Source: Pseudomonas sp. JM0905a (GTDB lineage: Bacteria; Pseudomonadota; Gammaproteobacteria; Pseudomonadales; Pseudomonadaceae). From it: 64,000 nt of DNA. Under the pieces are notes generated by a model that saw only the letters and a list, made by a program, of their open reading frames with translations, did no database searches and was not told the origin of the DNA. Numbering within the stretch: position 1 is the first letter of the stretch; each line of letters opens with the position of its first letter. A program made the translations under genes and the position numbers. Where the stretch lies: positions 1-64,000 of the forward strand of contig NZ_JACXBU010000005.1 in NCBI RefSeq assembly GCF_014700075.1. Reading direction: 5' to 3'. Below, one piece after another: positions 27,344 to 37,927 of the stretch.

Positions 27344-27429
27344 GCGCAGTACCTGCCGGCTGAGGGTAGACCTGATGAATCAAAAAGCCGTTCAAAGGCC
27401 GTGGGCTTTTGAACAGCTTTTCAAGTGTA

Positions 27430-27504
27430 TGGCAGGGGCGGCTGGATTCGAACCAACGCATGGCAGGATCAAAACCTGCTGCCTTACCGCTTGGCGACGC
27501 CCCT
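27430..27504 (-). tRNA. tRNA-Gln (TTG), copy 1
   Basis: The minus strand gives AGGGGCGTCGCCAAGCGGTA, an anticodon loop TTTTGAT with anticodon TTG, a GGTTCGAATCC T-arm and a 3' end CGCCCCTGCCA with encoded CCA. The acceptor stem AGGGGCG / CGCCCCT pairs completely. Identical to the second copy. Confidence 0.95.
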
Positions 27505-27564
27505 ATGTGTGTAACTCGCTATGCAGGACTTTCGTTTCGTTGTGCGTATAACCCGTTGGGTTAA

Positions 27565-27639
27565 TGGCAGGGGCGGCTGGATTCGAACCAACGCATGGCA
27601 GGATCAAAACCTGCTGCCTTACCGCTTGGCGACGCCCCT
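27565..27639 (-). tRNA. tRNA-Gln (TTG), copy 2
   Basis: Identical over all 75 bases to the copy at 27430, 60 bases away. Probably transcribed as one unit before prs. Confidence 0.95.
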
Positions 27640-27671
27640 GTATCGGACAACCGACAGTCTTGCGTTCCTTC

Positions 27672-28523
27672 TCAAGCCAGACTTTTAAGCTTGCGGTGCA
27701 ACATGGAGATGTTGCGGCCTTGGGCTACGAAGCTCGGCAGAGTGGCCGGAAGTTGGCGGCGAACTTTATCAGCATCGCCTTTGTTTGGGAAGCTCCCAAA
27801 CACACAAGCTCCAGTGCCGGTCAATCTAGCTGAAGTGAATTTATTCAACAAGATCAGCGCGTTACGTACATCCGGGTAACGCTTCTCGACCACCGGCTGG
27901 CAGTCATTACGACCGCCCCCCTCAAGAAGGCTGCGAACTTTAATGGGCGGAGTATCCCGTGTCAACTCGGGATCCGAGAAAACTTCTGCTGTACTGACAA
28001 AGACTTGCGGCGCTGCAACGAGGAACCACGGTTCCGGCAGTTCCACCGGGGTCAGTTGTTCGCCGACCCCTTCCGCAAAGGCCGCTCGACCACGCACGAA
28101 TACCGGCACGTCGGCACCGAGGGTGAGGCCCAGAGCGGCCAGGCGATCTTCGCTCCAGCCCAGGTTCCAAAGGCGGTCCAGGGCGAGGAGAGTGGTTGCC
28201 GCATCAGAGCTGCCGCCGCCGATGCCGCCGCCCATGGGCAGGCGCTTGTCCAGCCAGATGTCGGCGCCCAGCTGGCAACCGGATTCGGCCTGCAGCTTGC
28301 GGGCGGCGCGGACGATCAGGTTGCTGTCATGGGGGACGCCCGGGACTTCGGTGCGCAGATGGATTTCTCCATCCTGGCGGACGGAAAAGCCCAGTTCGTC
28401 GCCGTGGTCGAGGAATTGGAAGAGCGTCTGCAGCTCGTGATAGCCATCGGCGCGACGGCCGAGGATGTGCAGCATCAGGTTGAGCTTGGCCGGAGCCGGC
28501 AGGATGAGTTGCGCGTCCTGCAT
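27672..28523 (-). CDS. ispE: 4-diphosphocytidyl-2-C-methyl-D-erythritol kinase
   Basis: A 283-residue GHMP kinase of the MEP isoprenoid pathway. N-terminal [24 protein letters not shown] and the ATP-binding [15 protein letters not shown] at about 94-108 are diagnostic. It sits one base after lolB, and this lolB-ispE-tRNA-Gln-prs order is conserved in pseudomonads. Confidence 0.96.
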   Translation of the reverse strand: MQDAQLILPAPAKLNLMLHILGRRADGYHELQTLFQFLDHGDELGFSVRQDGEIHLRTEVPGVPHDSNLIVRAARKLQAESGCQLGADIWLDKRLPMGGGIGGGSSDAATTLLALDRLWNLGWSEDRLAALGLTLGADVPVFVRGRAAFAEGVGEQLTPVELPEPWFLVAAPQVFVSTAEVFSDPELTRDTPPIKVRSLLEGGGRNDCQPVVEKRYPDVRNALILLNKFTSARLTGTGACVFGSFPNKGDADKVRRQLPATLPSFVAQGRNISMLHRKLKSLA

Positions 28524-28524
28524 G

Positions 28525-29142
28525 TCACTGGCCGAGCTGGCGCGGCTGCCAGTCCTTGATCACCAGGGTGACATCAAGGTCTTCGCCGCTGAGCTTGATG
28601 CGCTCGGGCAGGGCATAGCCGTTCTGTTCCACGTAGCTCAGGTACTGCACCTGCCAGCCATCCTGCTCGAGACGAGCCAGGCGACTGTCACCGTCGAGCG
28701 TCAGGCGGCTGCGGCTGTCCGGGGCGGGGAGGCCGCGCACCCACCAGAGCAGGTGGGAAACCGGCAGGCGCCAGCCGAGTTGTTCTTCCAGCAGGGCTTC
28801 AGGGGTTTCGGCCTGGTAGCGGCCCTGGTTGGCCACTTCGAGTTCGATCTTGCCCGGGCGGCCAGTCAGGCGAGCCGCGCCGCGTCCCAGCGGGCCGGAC
28901 AGGCGAATGTCGTAATAGTCCTGGCGCTGCAGCCAGAACAGGGTGCCGCTGCCGGAGTCCTTGGGCGCGCGGATGCCCACCTTGCCGCTGATCTGCCAGC
29001 CATCGAGGGTGCTGACCCTGGTTTTGTGGGCGTCCCAGGTGGCCTGGTTGCCCTGGCCTTCGAGGGTTTCGTGGGGGGAGAGGGCGGCGCAACCGGTGAG
29101 CAGGACGAGCGCACCGGCGGCCAGGAAGTGACGTAAACGCAT
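28525..29142 (-). CDS. lolB: Outer-membrane lipoprotein LolB
   Basis: A 205-residue lipoprotein with a lipobox LLTGC (Cys18). LolB receives lipoproteins from LolA and inserts them into the outer membrane. The pattern [22 protein letters not shown] and the beta-strand-rich body agree with LolB. It lies between lbcA and ispE with 1-3 base gaps. Confidence 0.93.
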   Translation of the reverse strand: MRLRHFLAAGALVLLTGCAALSPHETLEGQGNQATWDAHKTRVSTLDGWQISGKVGIRAPKDSGSGTLFWLQRQDYYDIRLSGPLGRGAARLTGRPGKIELEVANQGRYQAETPEALLEEQLGWRLPVSHLLWWVRGLPAPDSRSRLTLDGDSRLARLEQDGWQVQYLSYVEQNGYALPERIKLSGEDLDVTLVIKDWQPRQLGQ

Positions 29143-29145
29143 GGA

Positions 29146-30876
29146 TCAGATGTTTCCGGAGCCGGTCAGGCGTTGCAGGGTGTCTCGGAGGATGGCGCTG
29201 TCGGGCTGCTTCTGCAGGGCATCGGCCCAGACCTTGCGAGCTTCGACCTGCTTGCCCTGGGCCCAGAGCACTTCGCCCAGGTGTGCGGCCACTTCGTGGT
29301 CGGGGAATTCCTGCAGGGCCTGGCGCAACAGGCGTTCGGCCTCCGGCAGGTTGCCCATGCGGTAATTGACCCAGCCGAGGCTGTCGAGAATCGCCGGGTC
29401 GTCCGGGTTCAGCTTGTGAGCCTGTTCCACCAGTTTTTTGGCTTCGTCGTAGCGCGTGGTGCGGTCGGCCAGTGTGTAGCCAAGTGCGTTCAGCGCCATG
29501 GCATTTTCCGGCTCGCGCTCGATGATGAAGCGCAGGTCCTTCTCCAGCTGGGTCAGGTCGTTGCGCTTCTCCGCCAGCATGGCGCGGGTGTAGAGCAGGT
29601 TGAGATCGTCCGGGAACTGTTGCAGGCCCTGGTGGACGACCTTCCAGGCGCGCTCTGGCTGCTGACGCTCGGCCAGGCTCTCGGCTTCGATCAGGTAGAG
29701 CTGGATGGCGTAGTCGGGCTGGGTTTCACGGGCCTTTGCCAGGCGGGCTTCAGCCTCGTCAGCGCGGCTGCTGTCCAAGAGGATGTCCACTTGGCGCATC
29801 TGCGCCGGCAGGTAGTCGTTGCCGGGGCCGACCAGGGCGTACTCGATAAGGGCGCTTTCCTTGTCGCCGCGCTTTTCGTAGACGTGGCCAAGGTTGAAGT
29901 GGGCGGAGTCGAGATGGCTACCGCGGTCCACCAGTTCTTCCAGGTAGATCTGGGCTTCGTCCCAGGCTTCGCCTTCCATGCAGACCAGCGCCAGGGAGTA
30001 GCGCAGGTCGTCGTCATCGGGGAACTGTTGGACCAGCCCGGAGAACTCGGACTTGGCCTCATCCAGACGGCCTTGCTCCACCAACATGCGGGCGTAGGTC
30101 AGGCGTAGGCGCTTGTCGTCCGGATGCTGCTTGATGGACTTCTGCAGCAATGGCAGGGCCTCGTCGCCGCGCTTGAGCGCCTGCAGCAGGCGGGCGCGGA
30201 GCAATATAGGGGCGATTTCCTTGTCGTCGGCGGGCACCCCTTCGAGCAGCTTGAGGGCTTCTTCGGTGCGGCCATCCTGCTGCAGCAGCACGGCCTTGCC
30301 GAATACCAGCTGGCTGTTGTCGGGGTGCTTGGCCAGCAGGCGGTCGAAACTCTGCAGCAGGCCGGCGCGGGTGTCTGCGTCGGTTTCGGCAGCGGAAAGG
30401 GCAAGGAAGTCGAAATGGGTGTCGCCCTGGCCCTGGAGCACTTTCTCCATGTAGGCCATGGCTTCGTCGTAGCGGCCGGCGCGGGCCAGCTGCACTGCGG
30501 CGGCGCGCTGGGCGTCGAGGTTGTCGGGGGCGTTCTTCGCCCAGATCAGCGCGGTATCCAGGGCTGCCTGGTCGGCGCCCAGGTACTCGGCGATGCGGAA
30601 GGCGCGCTCGGCCACGGCCGGGTCCTGCGTCGCGTTGGCCTGCTGTACATAGTTGCCGAGGGCAATGTCGAAGCGGTTGCGCTGCCCGGCCAGTTCCGCG
30701 GCGAGCAGGGCATAGAGGGTTTCGCGGTTGAACGAGCCATAGACCTCAGGCTTGGCGGGCGTGGAGGCCTGGTTGCCTTCCTCGACCGGCGGAGTGCCGT
30801 CCGGGGACTTGTGGGTCAAGCTCTGACAGCCGCCGAGGAACAGGAGGGCGGTCAGCAACGCGAGGGATTTATTCAT
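29146..30876 (-). CDS. lbcA: TPR lipoprotein, LbcA homologue
   Basis: A 576-residue outer-membrane lipoprotein with lipobox FLGGC (Cys17) and about eleven TPR repeats from residue 50 on (for example LNALGYTLADRTTRYDEAKK). From memory the P. aeruginosa gene at this locus encodes LbcA, the partner that lets the periplasmic protease CtpA degrade peptidoglycan hydrolases. Position between lolB and hemA supports this. It is divergent from hemA; 185 bases between them hold both promoters. Confidence 0.85.
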   Translation of the reverse strand: MNKSLALLTALLFLGGCQSLTHKSPDGTPPVEEGNQASTPAKPEVYGSFNRETLYALLAAELAGQRNRFDIALGNYVQQANATQDPAVAERAFRIAEYLGADQAALDTALIWAKNAPDNLDAQRAAAVQLARAGRYDEAMAYMEKVLQGQGDTHFDFLALSAAETDADTRAGLLQSFDRLLAKHPDNSQLVFGKAVLLQQDGRTEEALKLLEGVPADDKEIAPILLRARLLQALKRGDEALPLLQKSIKQHPDDKRLRLTYARMLVEQGRLDEAKSEFSGLVQQFPDDDDLRYSLALVCMEGEAWDEAQIYLEELVDRGSHLDSAHFNLGHVYEKRGDKESALIEYALVGPGNDYLPAQMRQVDILLDSSRADEAEARLAKARETQPDYAIQLYLIEAESLAERQQPERAWKVVHQGLQQFPDDLNLLYTRAMLAEKRNDLTQLEKDLRFIIEREPENAMALNALGYTLADRTTRYDEAKKLVEQAHKLNPDDPAILDSLGWVNYRMGNLPEAERLLRQALQEFPDHEVAAHLGEVLWAQGKQVEARKVWADALQKQPDSAILRDTLQRLTGSGNI

Positions 30877-31061
30877 AGGAAGGAAGGCGACTAACCAGCG
30901 AGTGGCCCATCATGACACAAGCAGTCAGGCTAGCACATGGGGCGGGGCCCAACCTGCGGCTGGGGAAAACCTGTTCGGGCAGACAATTATCATCGGTGGT
31001 TGTCGTCGTTCGGGTGAAGTAGGACAATTGCGCGCCCTCCCGTTTCTATTAGCGACCCTGC

Positions 31062-32333
31062 ATGGCCTTCATTGCTCTTGGTATCAACCACAAGACCGCT
31101 TCGGTGGACGTCCGCGAACGTGTGGCCTTCACTCCCGAGCAGTTGGTGGAGGCCTTGCAGCAACTGTGTCGCATCACGCCCAGTCGCGAGGCGGCCATCC
31201 TCTCCACCTGCAACCGCAGCGAGTTGTATCTGGAGCAGGATCATCCCAGCGCCGATGAAGTGCTTGCCTGGCTGGCCGGCTATCACAACCTGAGCCTGGA
31301 AGAACTGCGTGCCTGTGCTTACGTGCATCAGGATGATGCTGCCGTCCGTCACATGATGCGCGTCGCGTCCGGGCTGGATTCCATGGTCCTCGGCGAGCCG
31401 CAGATCCTCGGTCAGATGAAGTCCGCCTACGCCGTGGCGCGCGAGGCCGGTACCGTCGGTCCGCTGCTCGGCCGCCTGTTCCAGGCCACCTTCAGCACCG
31501 CCAAGACGGTGCGCACTGACACTGCCATCGGCGAAAACCCGGTTTCCGTGGCCTTCGCTGCTGTCAGTCTGGCCCGGCAGATATTCTCCGACCTGCACCG
31601 CAGCCAGGCACTGCTGATCGGCGCCGGCGAAACCATCACCCTGGTTGCCCGCCACCTGCATGAGCAGGGCGTGAAACGCATCGTGGTCGCCAACCGCACC
31701 CTGGAACGCGCCAGCCTGCTGGCCGAGGAGTTCGGTGCCCACGCCGTGCTGCTGGCCGACATGCCTCAGGAACTGGTCAACAGCGATATCGTCATCAGCT
31801 CCACCGCCAGCCAGTTGCCGATCCTTGGCAAGGGTGCGGTGGAGCGCGCGCTGAAGCAGCGCCGGCACAAGCCGATCTTCATGGTCGACATCGCCGTCCC
31901 GCGTGACATCGAGCCCGAAGTGGGCGAGTTGGACGACGTCTATCTCTATACCGTGGACGACCTGCACGAGGTGGTCGCGGAAAACCTCAAGAGCCGCCAA
32001 GGCGCGGCCCAGGCCGCCGAAGAGCTGGTGGGCGCCGGCGTCGAGGACTTCATGCAGCGCCTGCGCGAGCTGGCGGCAGTCGACGTGCTGCGTGCCTATC
32101 GCCAGCAGGCCGAGCGTCTGCGTGATGAAGAGGTCGCCAAGGCCCAGCGCATGCTGCAGAACGGCACCGCGGCCGACGAAGTGCTGGCCCACTTGGCCCG
32201 TGGCCTGACTAACAAGCTGCTGCACGCCCCCAGCGTGCAGCTGAAGAAACTCTCCGCCGACGGTCGCTTCGACGCGCTTGCCGTGGCTCAGGAACTCTTC
32301 GCCCTCGACGAGGGCTCGGATAAAAGTTCGTAA
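31062..32333 (+). CDS. hemA: Glutamyl-tRNA reductase
   Basis: A 423-residue enzyme making glutamate-1-semialdehyde from Glu-tRNA, the first step of C5-pathway haem synthesis. It has [16 protein letters not shown], the catalytic Cys50 in [11 protein letters not shown], and the [18 protein letters not shown]-binding region. Its stop overlaps the prfA start by one base (TAATG). A possible promoter TTGTCG-N17-GACAAT lies about 20-60 bases upstream. Confidence 0.97.
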   Translation: MAFIALGINHKTASVDVRERVAFTPEQLVEALQQLCRITPSREAAILSTCNRSELYLEQDHPSADEVLAWLAGYHNLSLEELRACAYVHQDDAAVRHMMRVASGLDSMVLGEPQILGQMKSAYAVAREAGTVGPLLGRLFQATFSTAKTVRTDTAIGENPVSVAFAAVSLARQIFSDLHRSQALLIGAGETITLVARHLHEQGVKRIVVANRTLERASLLAEEFGAHAVLLADMPQELVNSDIVISSTASQLPILGKGAVERALKQRRHKPIFMVDIAVPRDIEPEVGELDDVYLYTVDDLHEVVAENLKSRQGAAQAAEELVGAGVEDFMQRLRELAAVDVLRAYRQQAERLRDEEVAKAQRMLQNGTAADEVLAHLARGLTNKLLHAPSVQLKKLSADGRFDALAVAQELFALDEGSDKSS

Positions 32334-33415
32334 TGAAAGCTTCCCTGCTGAACAAGCTCGACCTCCTCCAGGACCGCTACGAGGAACTCACCGCCCTGCT
32401 CGGCGATGCCGAAGTCATCAGTGACCAGGCTAAGTTCCGTGCTTACTCGAAGGAGTTTGCCGAGGTCGAGCCGGTGATCCTCGCGTTCCGCGAGTTCTGC
32501 AAGGTCCAGGGTGATCTCGAAGGCGCCCAGGCGCTGCTCAAGGACAGCGACCCCGACCTGCGCGAAATGGCCGAGGAAGAAGTGGCCCAGGCCCGCGAGC
32601 AACTGGTAGATCTGGAAGACCGCCTGCAGCGCATGCTGTTGCCCAAGGACCCCAATGACGGCCGCAACGTGTTCCTGGAAGTCCGCGCCGGCACCGGAGG
32701 CGACGAGGCGGCAATCTTCTCCGGCGACCTGTTCCGCATGTATTCCCGTTATGCCGAGCGCCAGGGCTGGCGTGTCGAGATCCTCTCCGAAAACGAGGGT
32801 GAACACGGCGGCTACAAGGAAGTGATCGCCCGCGTCGAAGGCGACAACGTCTACGCCAAGCTCAAGTTCGAGTCCGGCGCGCACCGCGTGCAGCGGGTGC
32901 CGGAAACCGAATCCCAGGGACGCATCCATACCTCCGCCTGCACCGTCGCCGTGCTGCCGGAGCCGGATGAGCAGGCTGCCATCGAGATCAACCCGGCCGA
33001 CCTGCGCGTCGATACCTACCGCGCTTCCGGTGCCGGTGGCCAGCACGTGAACAAGACTGACTCGGCGGTGCGTATCACCCACATCCCGTCGGGCATCGTG
33101 GTCGAGTGCCAGGAAGAGCGTTCCCAGCACAAGAACCGCGCCAAGGCCCTGGCCTGGCTGGCCGCCAAGCTGAACGACCAGCAGGAAGCCGCCGCCCACA
33201 AGGAAATGTCCGATACCCGCCGCTTGCTGGTGGGCTCCGGCGACCGCTCCGAACGTATCCGTACCTACAACTATCCGCAGGGCCGGGTCACCGACCACCG
33301 AATCAACCTCACCCTCTATGCGCTGGACGACATCATGGCCGGCGGCGTGGAAGCGGTGATCGAGCCGCTGCTCGCCGAATATCAGGCAGACCAGCTGGCG
33401 GCCCTGGGAGACTGA
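32333..33415 (+). CDS. prfA: Peptide chain release factor 1
   Basis: A 360-residue class I release factor recognising UAA and UAG. It has the GGQ motif near residue 235 ([16 protein letters not shown]) and an anticodon-like PET loop region before it. The hemA-prfA-prmC order is standard; PrmC methylates the GGQ glutamine. Confidence 0.97.
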   Translation: MKASLLNKLDLLQDRYEELTALLGDAEVISDQAKFRAYSKEFAEVEPVILAFREFCKVQGDLEGAQALLKDSDPDLREMAEEEVAQAREQLVDLEDRLQRMLLPKDPNDGRNVFLEVRAGTGGDEAAIFSGDLFRMYSRYAERQGWRVEILSENEGEHGGYKEVIARVEGDNVYAKLKFESGAHRVQRVPETESQGRIHTSACTVAVLPEPDEQAAIEINPADLRVDTYRASGAGGQHVNKTDSAVRITHIPSGIVVECQEERSQHKNRAKALAWLAAKLNDQQEAAAHKEMSDTRRLLVGSGDRSERIRTYNYPQGRVTDHRINLTLYALDDIMAGGVEAVIEPLLAEYQADQLAALGD

Positions 33416-33416
33416 C

Positions 33417-34247
33417 GTGACCATCATCGCCAGCCTCCTCGGCGAAGCCCGCCTGCCGGACTCGCCCACCCCGCGCCTGGACGCCGAATTGCTGCTGGCC
33501 GCCGCCCTCGGCAAGCCGCGCAGCTTCCTGCATACCTGGCCGGAGCGCGTGGTTTCCAGCGAAGTAGCCGAGCGCTACGCCAGCTACCTGGAGCGTCGCC
33601 GCGGCGGCGAGCCGGTGGCTTATATCCTCGGTCACCAGGGTTTCTGGAGCCTGGACCTGGAAGTGGCGCCGGACACGCTGATCCCGCGCCCGGACACCGA
33701 ACTGCTGGTGGAAACCGCCCTGGCCCTGCTGCCCGCCAATCCGGCCGAGGTGCTCGACCTGGGCACCGGCACCGGCGCCATCGCCCTGGCCCTGGCCTGT
33801 GAGCGCCTGAGTTGGAAGGTCACCGGCGTCGATCGCGTTGCCGCCGCCGTGGAACTGGCCGAGCGCAACCGTGCGCGACTGAAACTGAACAATGCCCGGT
33901 TCGTGGAAAGCCACTGGTTCTCCGCGCTGGGCGAGCAACGCTTCGCGATGATCGTCAGCAACCCGCCGTACATTCGCGCCCAGGACCCGCACCTGGTCGA
34001 GGGCGATGTGCGCTTCGAGCCCGCCAGCGCGCTGGTGGCCGGCGCCGATGGCCTGGACGACATCCGCCAGATCATCCAGAACGCGCCCCGGCACCTGTCG
34101 CCCGGCGGCTGGCTGTTGCTGGAGCATGGCTATGACCAGGCACAGGATGTGCGTGATCTGCTGTCCCGCCAGGGCTTCCAGCAGGTAGAAAGTCGCCGTG
34201 ACCTGGGCGGTCATGAACGTATCTGCCTTGGGCAATGGCCATGCTGA
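33417..34247 (+). CDS. prmC: Release factor glutamine methyltransferase
   Basis: A 276-residue SAM-dependent methyltransferase acting on the GGQ motif of RF1 and RF2. LDLGTGTGAIALALA is the SAM-binding motif and NPPYIR at about 181-186 is the glutamine-binding motif. The start is GTG, one base after the prfA stop. The end overlaps the moeB start by 7-13 bases. Confidence 0.95.
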   Translation: MTIIASLLGEARLPDSPTPRLDAELLLAAALGKPRSFLHTWPERVVSSEVAERYASYLERRRGGEPVAYILGHQGFWSLDLEVAPDTLIPRPDTELLVETALALLPANPAEVLDLGTGTGAIALALACERLSWKVTGVDRVAAAVELAERNRARLKLNNARFVESHWFSALGEQRFAMIVSNPPYIRAQDPHLVEGDVRFEPASALVAGADGLDDIRQIIQNAPRHLSPGGWLLLEHGYDQAQDVRDLLSRQGFQQVESRRDLGGHERICLGQWPC

Positions 34248-34996
34248 GTGATCAGGAACTCCTTCGCTACAGCCGGCAGATCCTGCTGCCGCAGATCGAC
34301 GTCGACGGCCAGCTGCGCCTGAAGCAGGGCCGCGTCCTGATCGTCGGCCTCGGTGGCCTGGGCTCGCCGGTCTCCCTCTACTTGGCCGCTGCTGGCGTTG
34401 GTGAGTTGCATCTGGCGGACTTCGACACCGTCGACCTGACCAACCTGCAGCGGCAGATCGTCCACGACAGCAACAGCGTTGGGCAAAGCAAGGTCGATTC
34501 GGCCATGGCACGCCTGTCGGCACTGAACCCGGACGTACGCCTGGTGCCGCACTCCCGCGCGCTGGACGAAGACTCCCTGGCTGCCGCTGTGGCAGCGGTC
34601 GACCTGGTGCTGGATTGCACCGACAACTTCGGGACCCGCGAGGCGGTCAACGCGGCCTGCATGGCGGCTGGCAAGCCGCTGGTATCCGGCGCGGCCATCC
34701 GTCTCGAAGGCCAGCTCTCGGTGTTCGACCCGCGCCGTGACGACAGCCCTTGCTACCACTGCCTTTATGGTCATGGCAGCGAAGCCGAGCTGACCTGCAG
34801 CGAAGCCGGCGTAGTCGGCCCGCTGGTGGGGCTGGTAGGCAGTCTGCAGGCCCTGGAAGCCCTGAAGCTGATCGCTGGTTTTGGTGAGCCCATGGTGGGC
34901 CGCCTGCTGCTGGTGGACGCCCAGGGCAGCCGCTTCCGCGAGCTGCGCGTCAAGCGCGACCCGGCCTGCGAAGTCTGCGGGGCGCGGCATGCCTGA
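34235..34996 (+). CDS. moeB: ThiF/MoeB-like adenylyltransferase
   Basis: A 253-residue E1-like enzyme that adenylates the C-terminus of MoaD (or ThiS). ATP-binding [19 protein letters not shown] is at about 36-54, and the zinc-ligand CxxC pairs are seen in [10 protein letters not shown] and [11 protein letters not shown]. The first ATG at 34235 or the ATG two codons later could start it. MurI starts inside its last codons. Confidence 0.88.
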   Translation: MAMLSDQELLRYSRQILLPQIDVDGQLRLKQGRVLIVGLGGLGSPVSLYLAAAGVGELHLADFDTVDLTNLQRQIVHDSNSVGQSKVDSAMARLSALNPDVRLVPHSRALDEDSLAAAVAAVDLVLDCTDNFGTREAVNAACMAAGKPLVSGAAIRLEGQLSVFDPRRDDSPCYHCLYGHGSEAELTCSEAGVVGPLVGLVGSLQALEALKLIAGFGEPMVGRLLLVDAQGSRFRELRVKRDPACEVCGARHA

Positions 34997-35783
34997 AGCC
35001 GCCAAGATCGGGGTCTTCGACTCGGGCGTCGGCGGTCTTTCCGTCCTGCGGGAAATCCGCTCCCTGCTGCCCGGCGAGTCGCTGCTCTACGTCGCGGACA
35101 GCGGTCACGTCCCCTATGGCGAAAAGAGCGCCGACTTCATCCGCGAACGCAGCCATCGCATTGCCGAGTTCCTGCTCGAGCGGGGCGCCAAGGCGCTGGT
35201 GCTGGCCTGCAACACCGCTACCGTCGCTGCCGTCGCTGATCTTCGCGAGTGTTATCCACAGTTGCCCATCGTCGGCATGGAGCCGGCGGTCAAGCCTGCC
35301 GCCGCCGCCACCCGCAGTGGCGTGGTGGGTGTGCTGGCAACCACCGGCACGCTGAAGAGTGCCAAGTTCGCTGCGTTGCTGGATCGCTTTGCCGGGGATG
35401 TACGGGTGATCACCCAGCCCTGCCCGGGCTTGGTGGAGCGCATCGAGGCGGGCGACCTGATGGGGCCGGACACGCGCGCGTTGCTCTCGGGTTATGTCCA
35501 GCCATTGCTGGCCGAGGGCTGCGACACCCTGATTCTCGGCTGCACCCATTACCCCTTCCTGCGTCCGCTGTTGCACCAGATGGTGCCGGACTCGATCAGC
35601 CTGATCGATACGGGCGCTGCGGTGGCCCGCCAGGTGCAGCGTCTGCTGAAGGCTGGCGAGTTGCTGGCGGAGGCGCCGGCAGAACCCTGCCGTTTCTGGT
35701 CCAGCGGCGATCCGGCAGCGATGCAGGAAATCCTGCCGGTGCTGTGGGGGGAATCTGCCCGGGTGGACAAATTCCCAAACTGA
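34989..35783 (+). CDS. murI: Glutamate racemase
   Basis: A 264-residue enzyme supplying D-glutamate for peptidoglycan. It has [17 protein letters not shown] at 7-23 and catalytic cysteines in LACNTATV (Cys74) and LGCTHYPF (about Cys185). The ATG at 34989 is the right start; the upstream open frame is a shadow of moeB. It overlaps moeB by 8 bases. Confidence 0.95.
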   Translation: MPEAAKIGVFDSGVGGLSVLREIRSLLPGESLLYVADSGHVPYGEKSADFIRERSHRIAEFLLERGAKALVLACNTATVAAVADLRECYPQLPIVGMEPAVKPAAAATRSGVVGVLATTGTLKSAKFAALLDRFAGDVRVITQPCPGLVERIEAGDLMGPDTRALLSGYVQPLLAEGCDTLILGCTHYPFLRPLLHQMVPDSISLIDTGAAVARQVQRLLKAGELLAEAPAEPCRFWSSGDPAAMQEILPVLWGESARVDKFPN

Positions 35784-35885
35784 CAGAAAGCTCTGCTGGA
35801 TATCTTTCCCCGCTTAAAAAGCTATCTATAATCGCGGTCAGGTATTAACGAATTCTGTCAGCACTTCAGAAAAAGGATTGTTTTC

Positions 35886-36401
35886 ATGAAGAAGCTTTTC
35901 GGCTGGGCCGCAGCAGCTGCCATTTCCCTGGGGCAGATTGTTTCCGCGCAGGCTGCGGATGTTTCACTGGACATCGGTCAGACCGGTGAATCCACCATGG
36001 TGTATCGCCTGGGCACCCAGTTCGATTTCTCCAGCAGCTGGTTCCAGAGCGACGTGGGTCGCGTGACCGGTTACTGGGATGCCGCTTACAGCTACTGGGA
36101 CGGTGACGAGACCGCCAGCAACCACAGCATTTCCTTCTCCCCGGTATTCGTCTACGAATTCGCCGGCGAGACCGTGAAGCCCTACATCGAAGCCGGTATC
36201 GGCGTGGCGCTGTTCTCCGACACCGACCTCGAAGACAACGACCTGGCCACCTCCTTCCAGTTCGAAGACCGCCTGGGCCTGGGCCTGCGCTTCGCCAACC
36301 AGGAAGTCGGCGTGCGCGCTCTGCACTACTCCAACGCCGGCATCAAGCAGCCGAACGATGGCGTCGAGTCCTACAGCCTGCACTATCGCCTGTCGTTCTG
36401 A
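35886..36401 (+). CDS. pagL: Lipid A 3-O-deacylase PagL
   Basis: A 171-residue outer-membrane beta-barrel enzyme. A signal peptide ending in SAQAA is followed by an eight-strand barrel pattern and a C-terminal YRLSF. The catalytic triad spacing His-x-Ser ... Glu (+14) is present in LHYSNAGIKQPNDGVE. It removes the 3-hydroxyacyl chain from lipid A. It sits directly after murI with its own upstream region, including TATAAT-like AT-rich sequence. Confidence 0.93.
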   Translation: MKKLFGWAAAAAISLGQIVSAQAADVSLDIGQTGESTMVYRLGTQFDFSSSWFQSDVGRVTGYWDAAYSYWDGDETASNHSISFSPVFVYEFAGETVKPYIEAGIGVALFSDTDLEDNDLATSFQFEDRLGLGLRFANQEVGVRALHYSNAGIKQPNDGVESYSLHYRLSF

Positions 36402-36418
36402 GGCGTTACCGCAGCAAG

Positions 36419-36445
36419 AAAACCGGGCCAGGGGCCCGGTTTTTT
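36419..36445. terminator. Terminator between pagL and phr
   Basis: Stem AAAACCGGGCC / GGCCCGGTTTT, loop AGG, T-run to the right. It lies between convergent genes. Confidence 0.88.
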
Positions 36446-36485
36446 ATTGCCCGCCGATTGAAGCCAATCGATGTGTGCGGGCACG

Positions 36486-37916
36486 TCACACTTCCCGTGC
36501 CGCCAGATTTCTGAAGGCTGCCAATGCCCGCTCGCGGCTGGCGGAGAGGTCCACGAGCGGCGCTGGGTAGCCCTCCACGCCGAACAGGCCGCCGAGCCCG
36601 GCCGGGTTGTGGATATCTCGCTTGTCCAGATGCGCCAGTTCCGGCAGCCAATGGCACAGGAAGTGCCCTTCCGGGTCGAACCTCTGCGACTGGCTGACCG
36701 GATTGAAGATGCGGAAGTAGGGCGCCGCATCGGTGCCCGTGGACGCACTCCACTGCCAGCCGCCGTTATTCGCCGCGAGGTCGCCGTCGATGAGGTGGCG
36801 CATGAACCAGCGCTCGCCCTCGCGCCAGTCGATCAACAGGTTCTTGGTGAGGAACATGGCCACCACCATGCGCAGGCGGTTGTGCATCCAGCCGGTGGCC
36901 AGCAACTGGCGCATGGCAGCGTCGACTATGGGGATGCCCGTGCGCCCCTGCTGCCAGGCTTCCAGTTCCTCCGGTGCGTTGCGCCAGGCCAGGGCTTCGG
37001 TCTCTTGGCGAAAGGGGCGGTGCTGCGATACACGGGGGAAGCCGACCAGGATGTGCTTGTAGAACTCGCGCCAGAGCAATTCGTTGATCCAGCAGACGAC
37101 GCCCGGGTTGCCACTGTCGAACTCTCCCTGGTTGTTGCCAAGCGCCGCGTGCAGGCACTGGCGGGGCGAGAGCACGCCGGCGGCGAGGTAGGGCGAGAGC
37201 TGGCTGGTGCCGGGCTGGGCCGGGAAGTCACGGCGTTCTTCATAGCACCAGAGTTCTTCGAGGGCGAAGGTCTCCAATCGCTCCAGGGCCGCCGCTTCGC
37301 CAGCCGGCCAGAGCTGGCGCAGGCTTTCCGGCGGAACGGGGAAGCCATCCACCGCGGCCGGCAGTGTGTCGTTGGGGATGTCCAGCTCCTCCTGCGCCCT
37401 GGGCGGCGGCAGGCAGCTAGGCAGGGCGGTATGCAGGCGCTGGTAGCAGACCTTGCGGAACTGGCTGTAGACCTGGAAATAGCTCCCGGACTGGGTCAGC
37501 ACGCTGCCGGGGCGGAAGAACAACTGGTCGAGGTGGCTGCGCAGGACGATGCCGTCCGCTGCCAGACGTTCGGCCACTGCTCGATCGCGTCGGGTTTCGT
37601 TGACGCCATATTCCTCGTTGACCTGCACCGCACCGACATCGAGTTCATGGCAGAGCTTGCGCACCACCTCCGCAGCATCGGCCCAGGTATCGGCGTGGCG
37701 AATCAGCAGCGGCACGTTCAGCCGATCCAGCGCCCAGGCCAGCTCCGCCAGGTTGCGCAGCCAGAAGTCCACCTTGGCCGGCGCATCGTCATGGGCTCGC
37801 CACTGGCCGGGGCTGATGAGGTAAAGGGCGATGGTCGGACCGGTGGTCAGGGCAGCGTGCAGGGCAGTGTTGTCCCGAACGCGCAGGTCGGTACGGAACC
37901 ACATGAGTTGGCGCAT
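36486..37916 (-). CDS. phr: Deoxyribodipyrimidine photolyase
   Basis: A 476-residue FAD/antenna-cofactor photolyase that splits UV pyrimidine dimers with light. N-terminal MWFRTDLRVRDNTALHAAL (antenna domain) and the C-terminal FAD-binding block, including the QHRPFRQETEALAWRNAPEE and MHNRLRMVVAMFLTK segments, are typical of class I CPD photolyases. The ATG at 37916 was chosen over the longer open frame to 38054, which has no such start and overlaps the regulator. It is last in an operon with the LitR-like regulator and the DUF523/DUF1722 gene. Confidence 0.95.
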   Translation of the reverse strand: MRQLMWFRTDLRVRDNTALHAALTTGPTIALYLISPGQWRAHDDAPAKVDFWLRNLAELAWALDRLNVPLLIRHADTWADAAEVVRKLCHELDVGAVQVNEEYGVNETRRDRAVAERLAADGIVLRSHLDQLFFRPGSVLTQSGSYFQVYSQFRKVCYQRLHTALPSCLPPPRAQEELDIPNDTLPAAVDGFPVPPESLRQLWPAGEAAALERLETFALEELWCYEERRDFPAQPGTSQLSPYLAAGVLSPRQCLHAALGNNQGEFDSGNPGVVCWINELLWREFYKHILVGFPRVSQHRPFRQETEALAWRNAPEELEAWQQGRTGIPIVDAAMRQLLATGWMHNRLRMVVAMFLTKNLLIDWREGERWFMRHLIDGDLAANNGGWQWSASTGTDAAPYFRIFNPVSQSQRFDPEGHFLCHWLPELAHLDKRDIHNPAGLGGLFGVEGYPAPLVDLSASRERALAAFRNLAAREV

Positions 37917-37927
37917 GGTGTGTTCCT

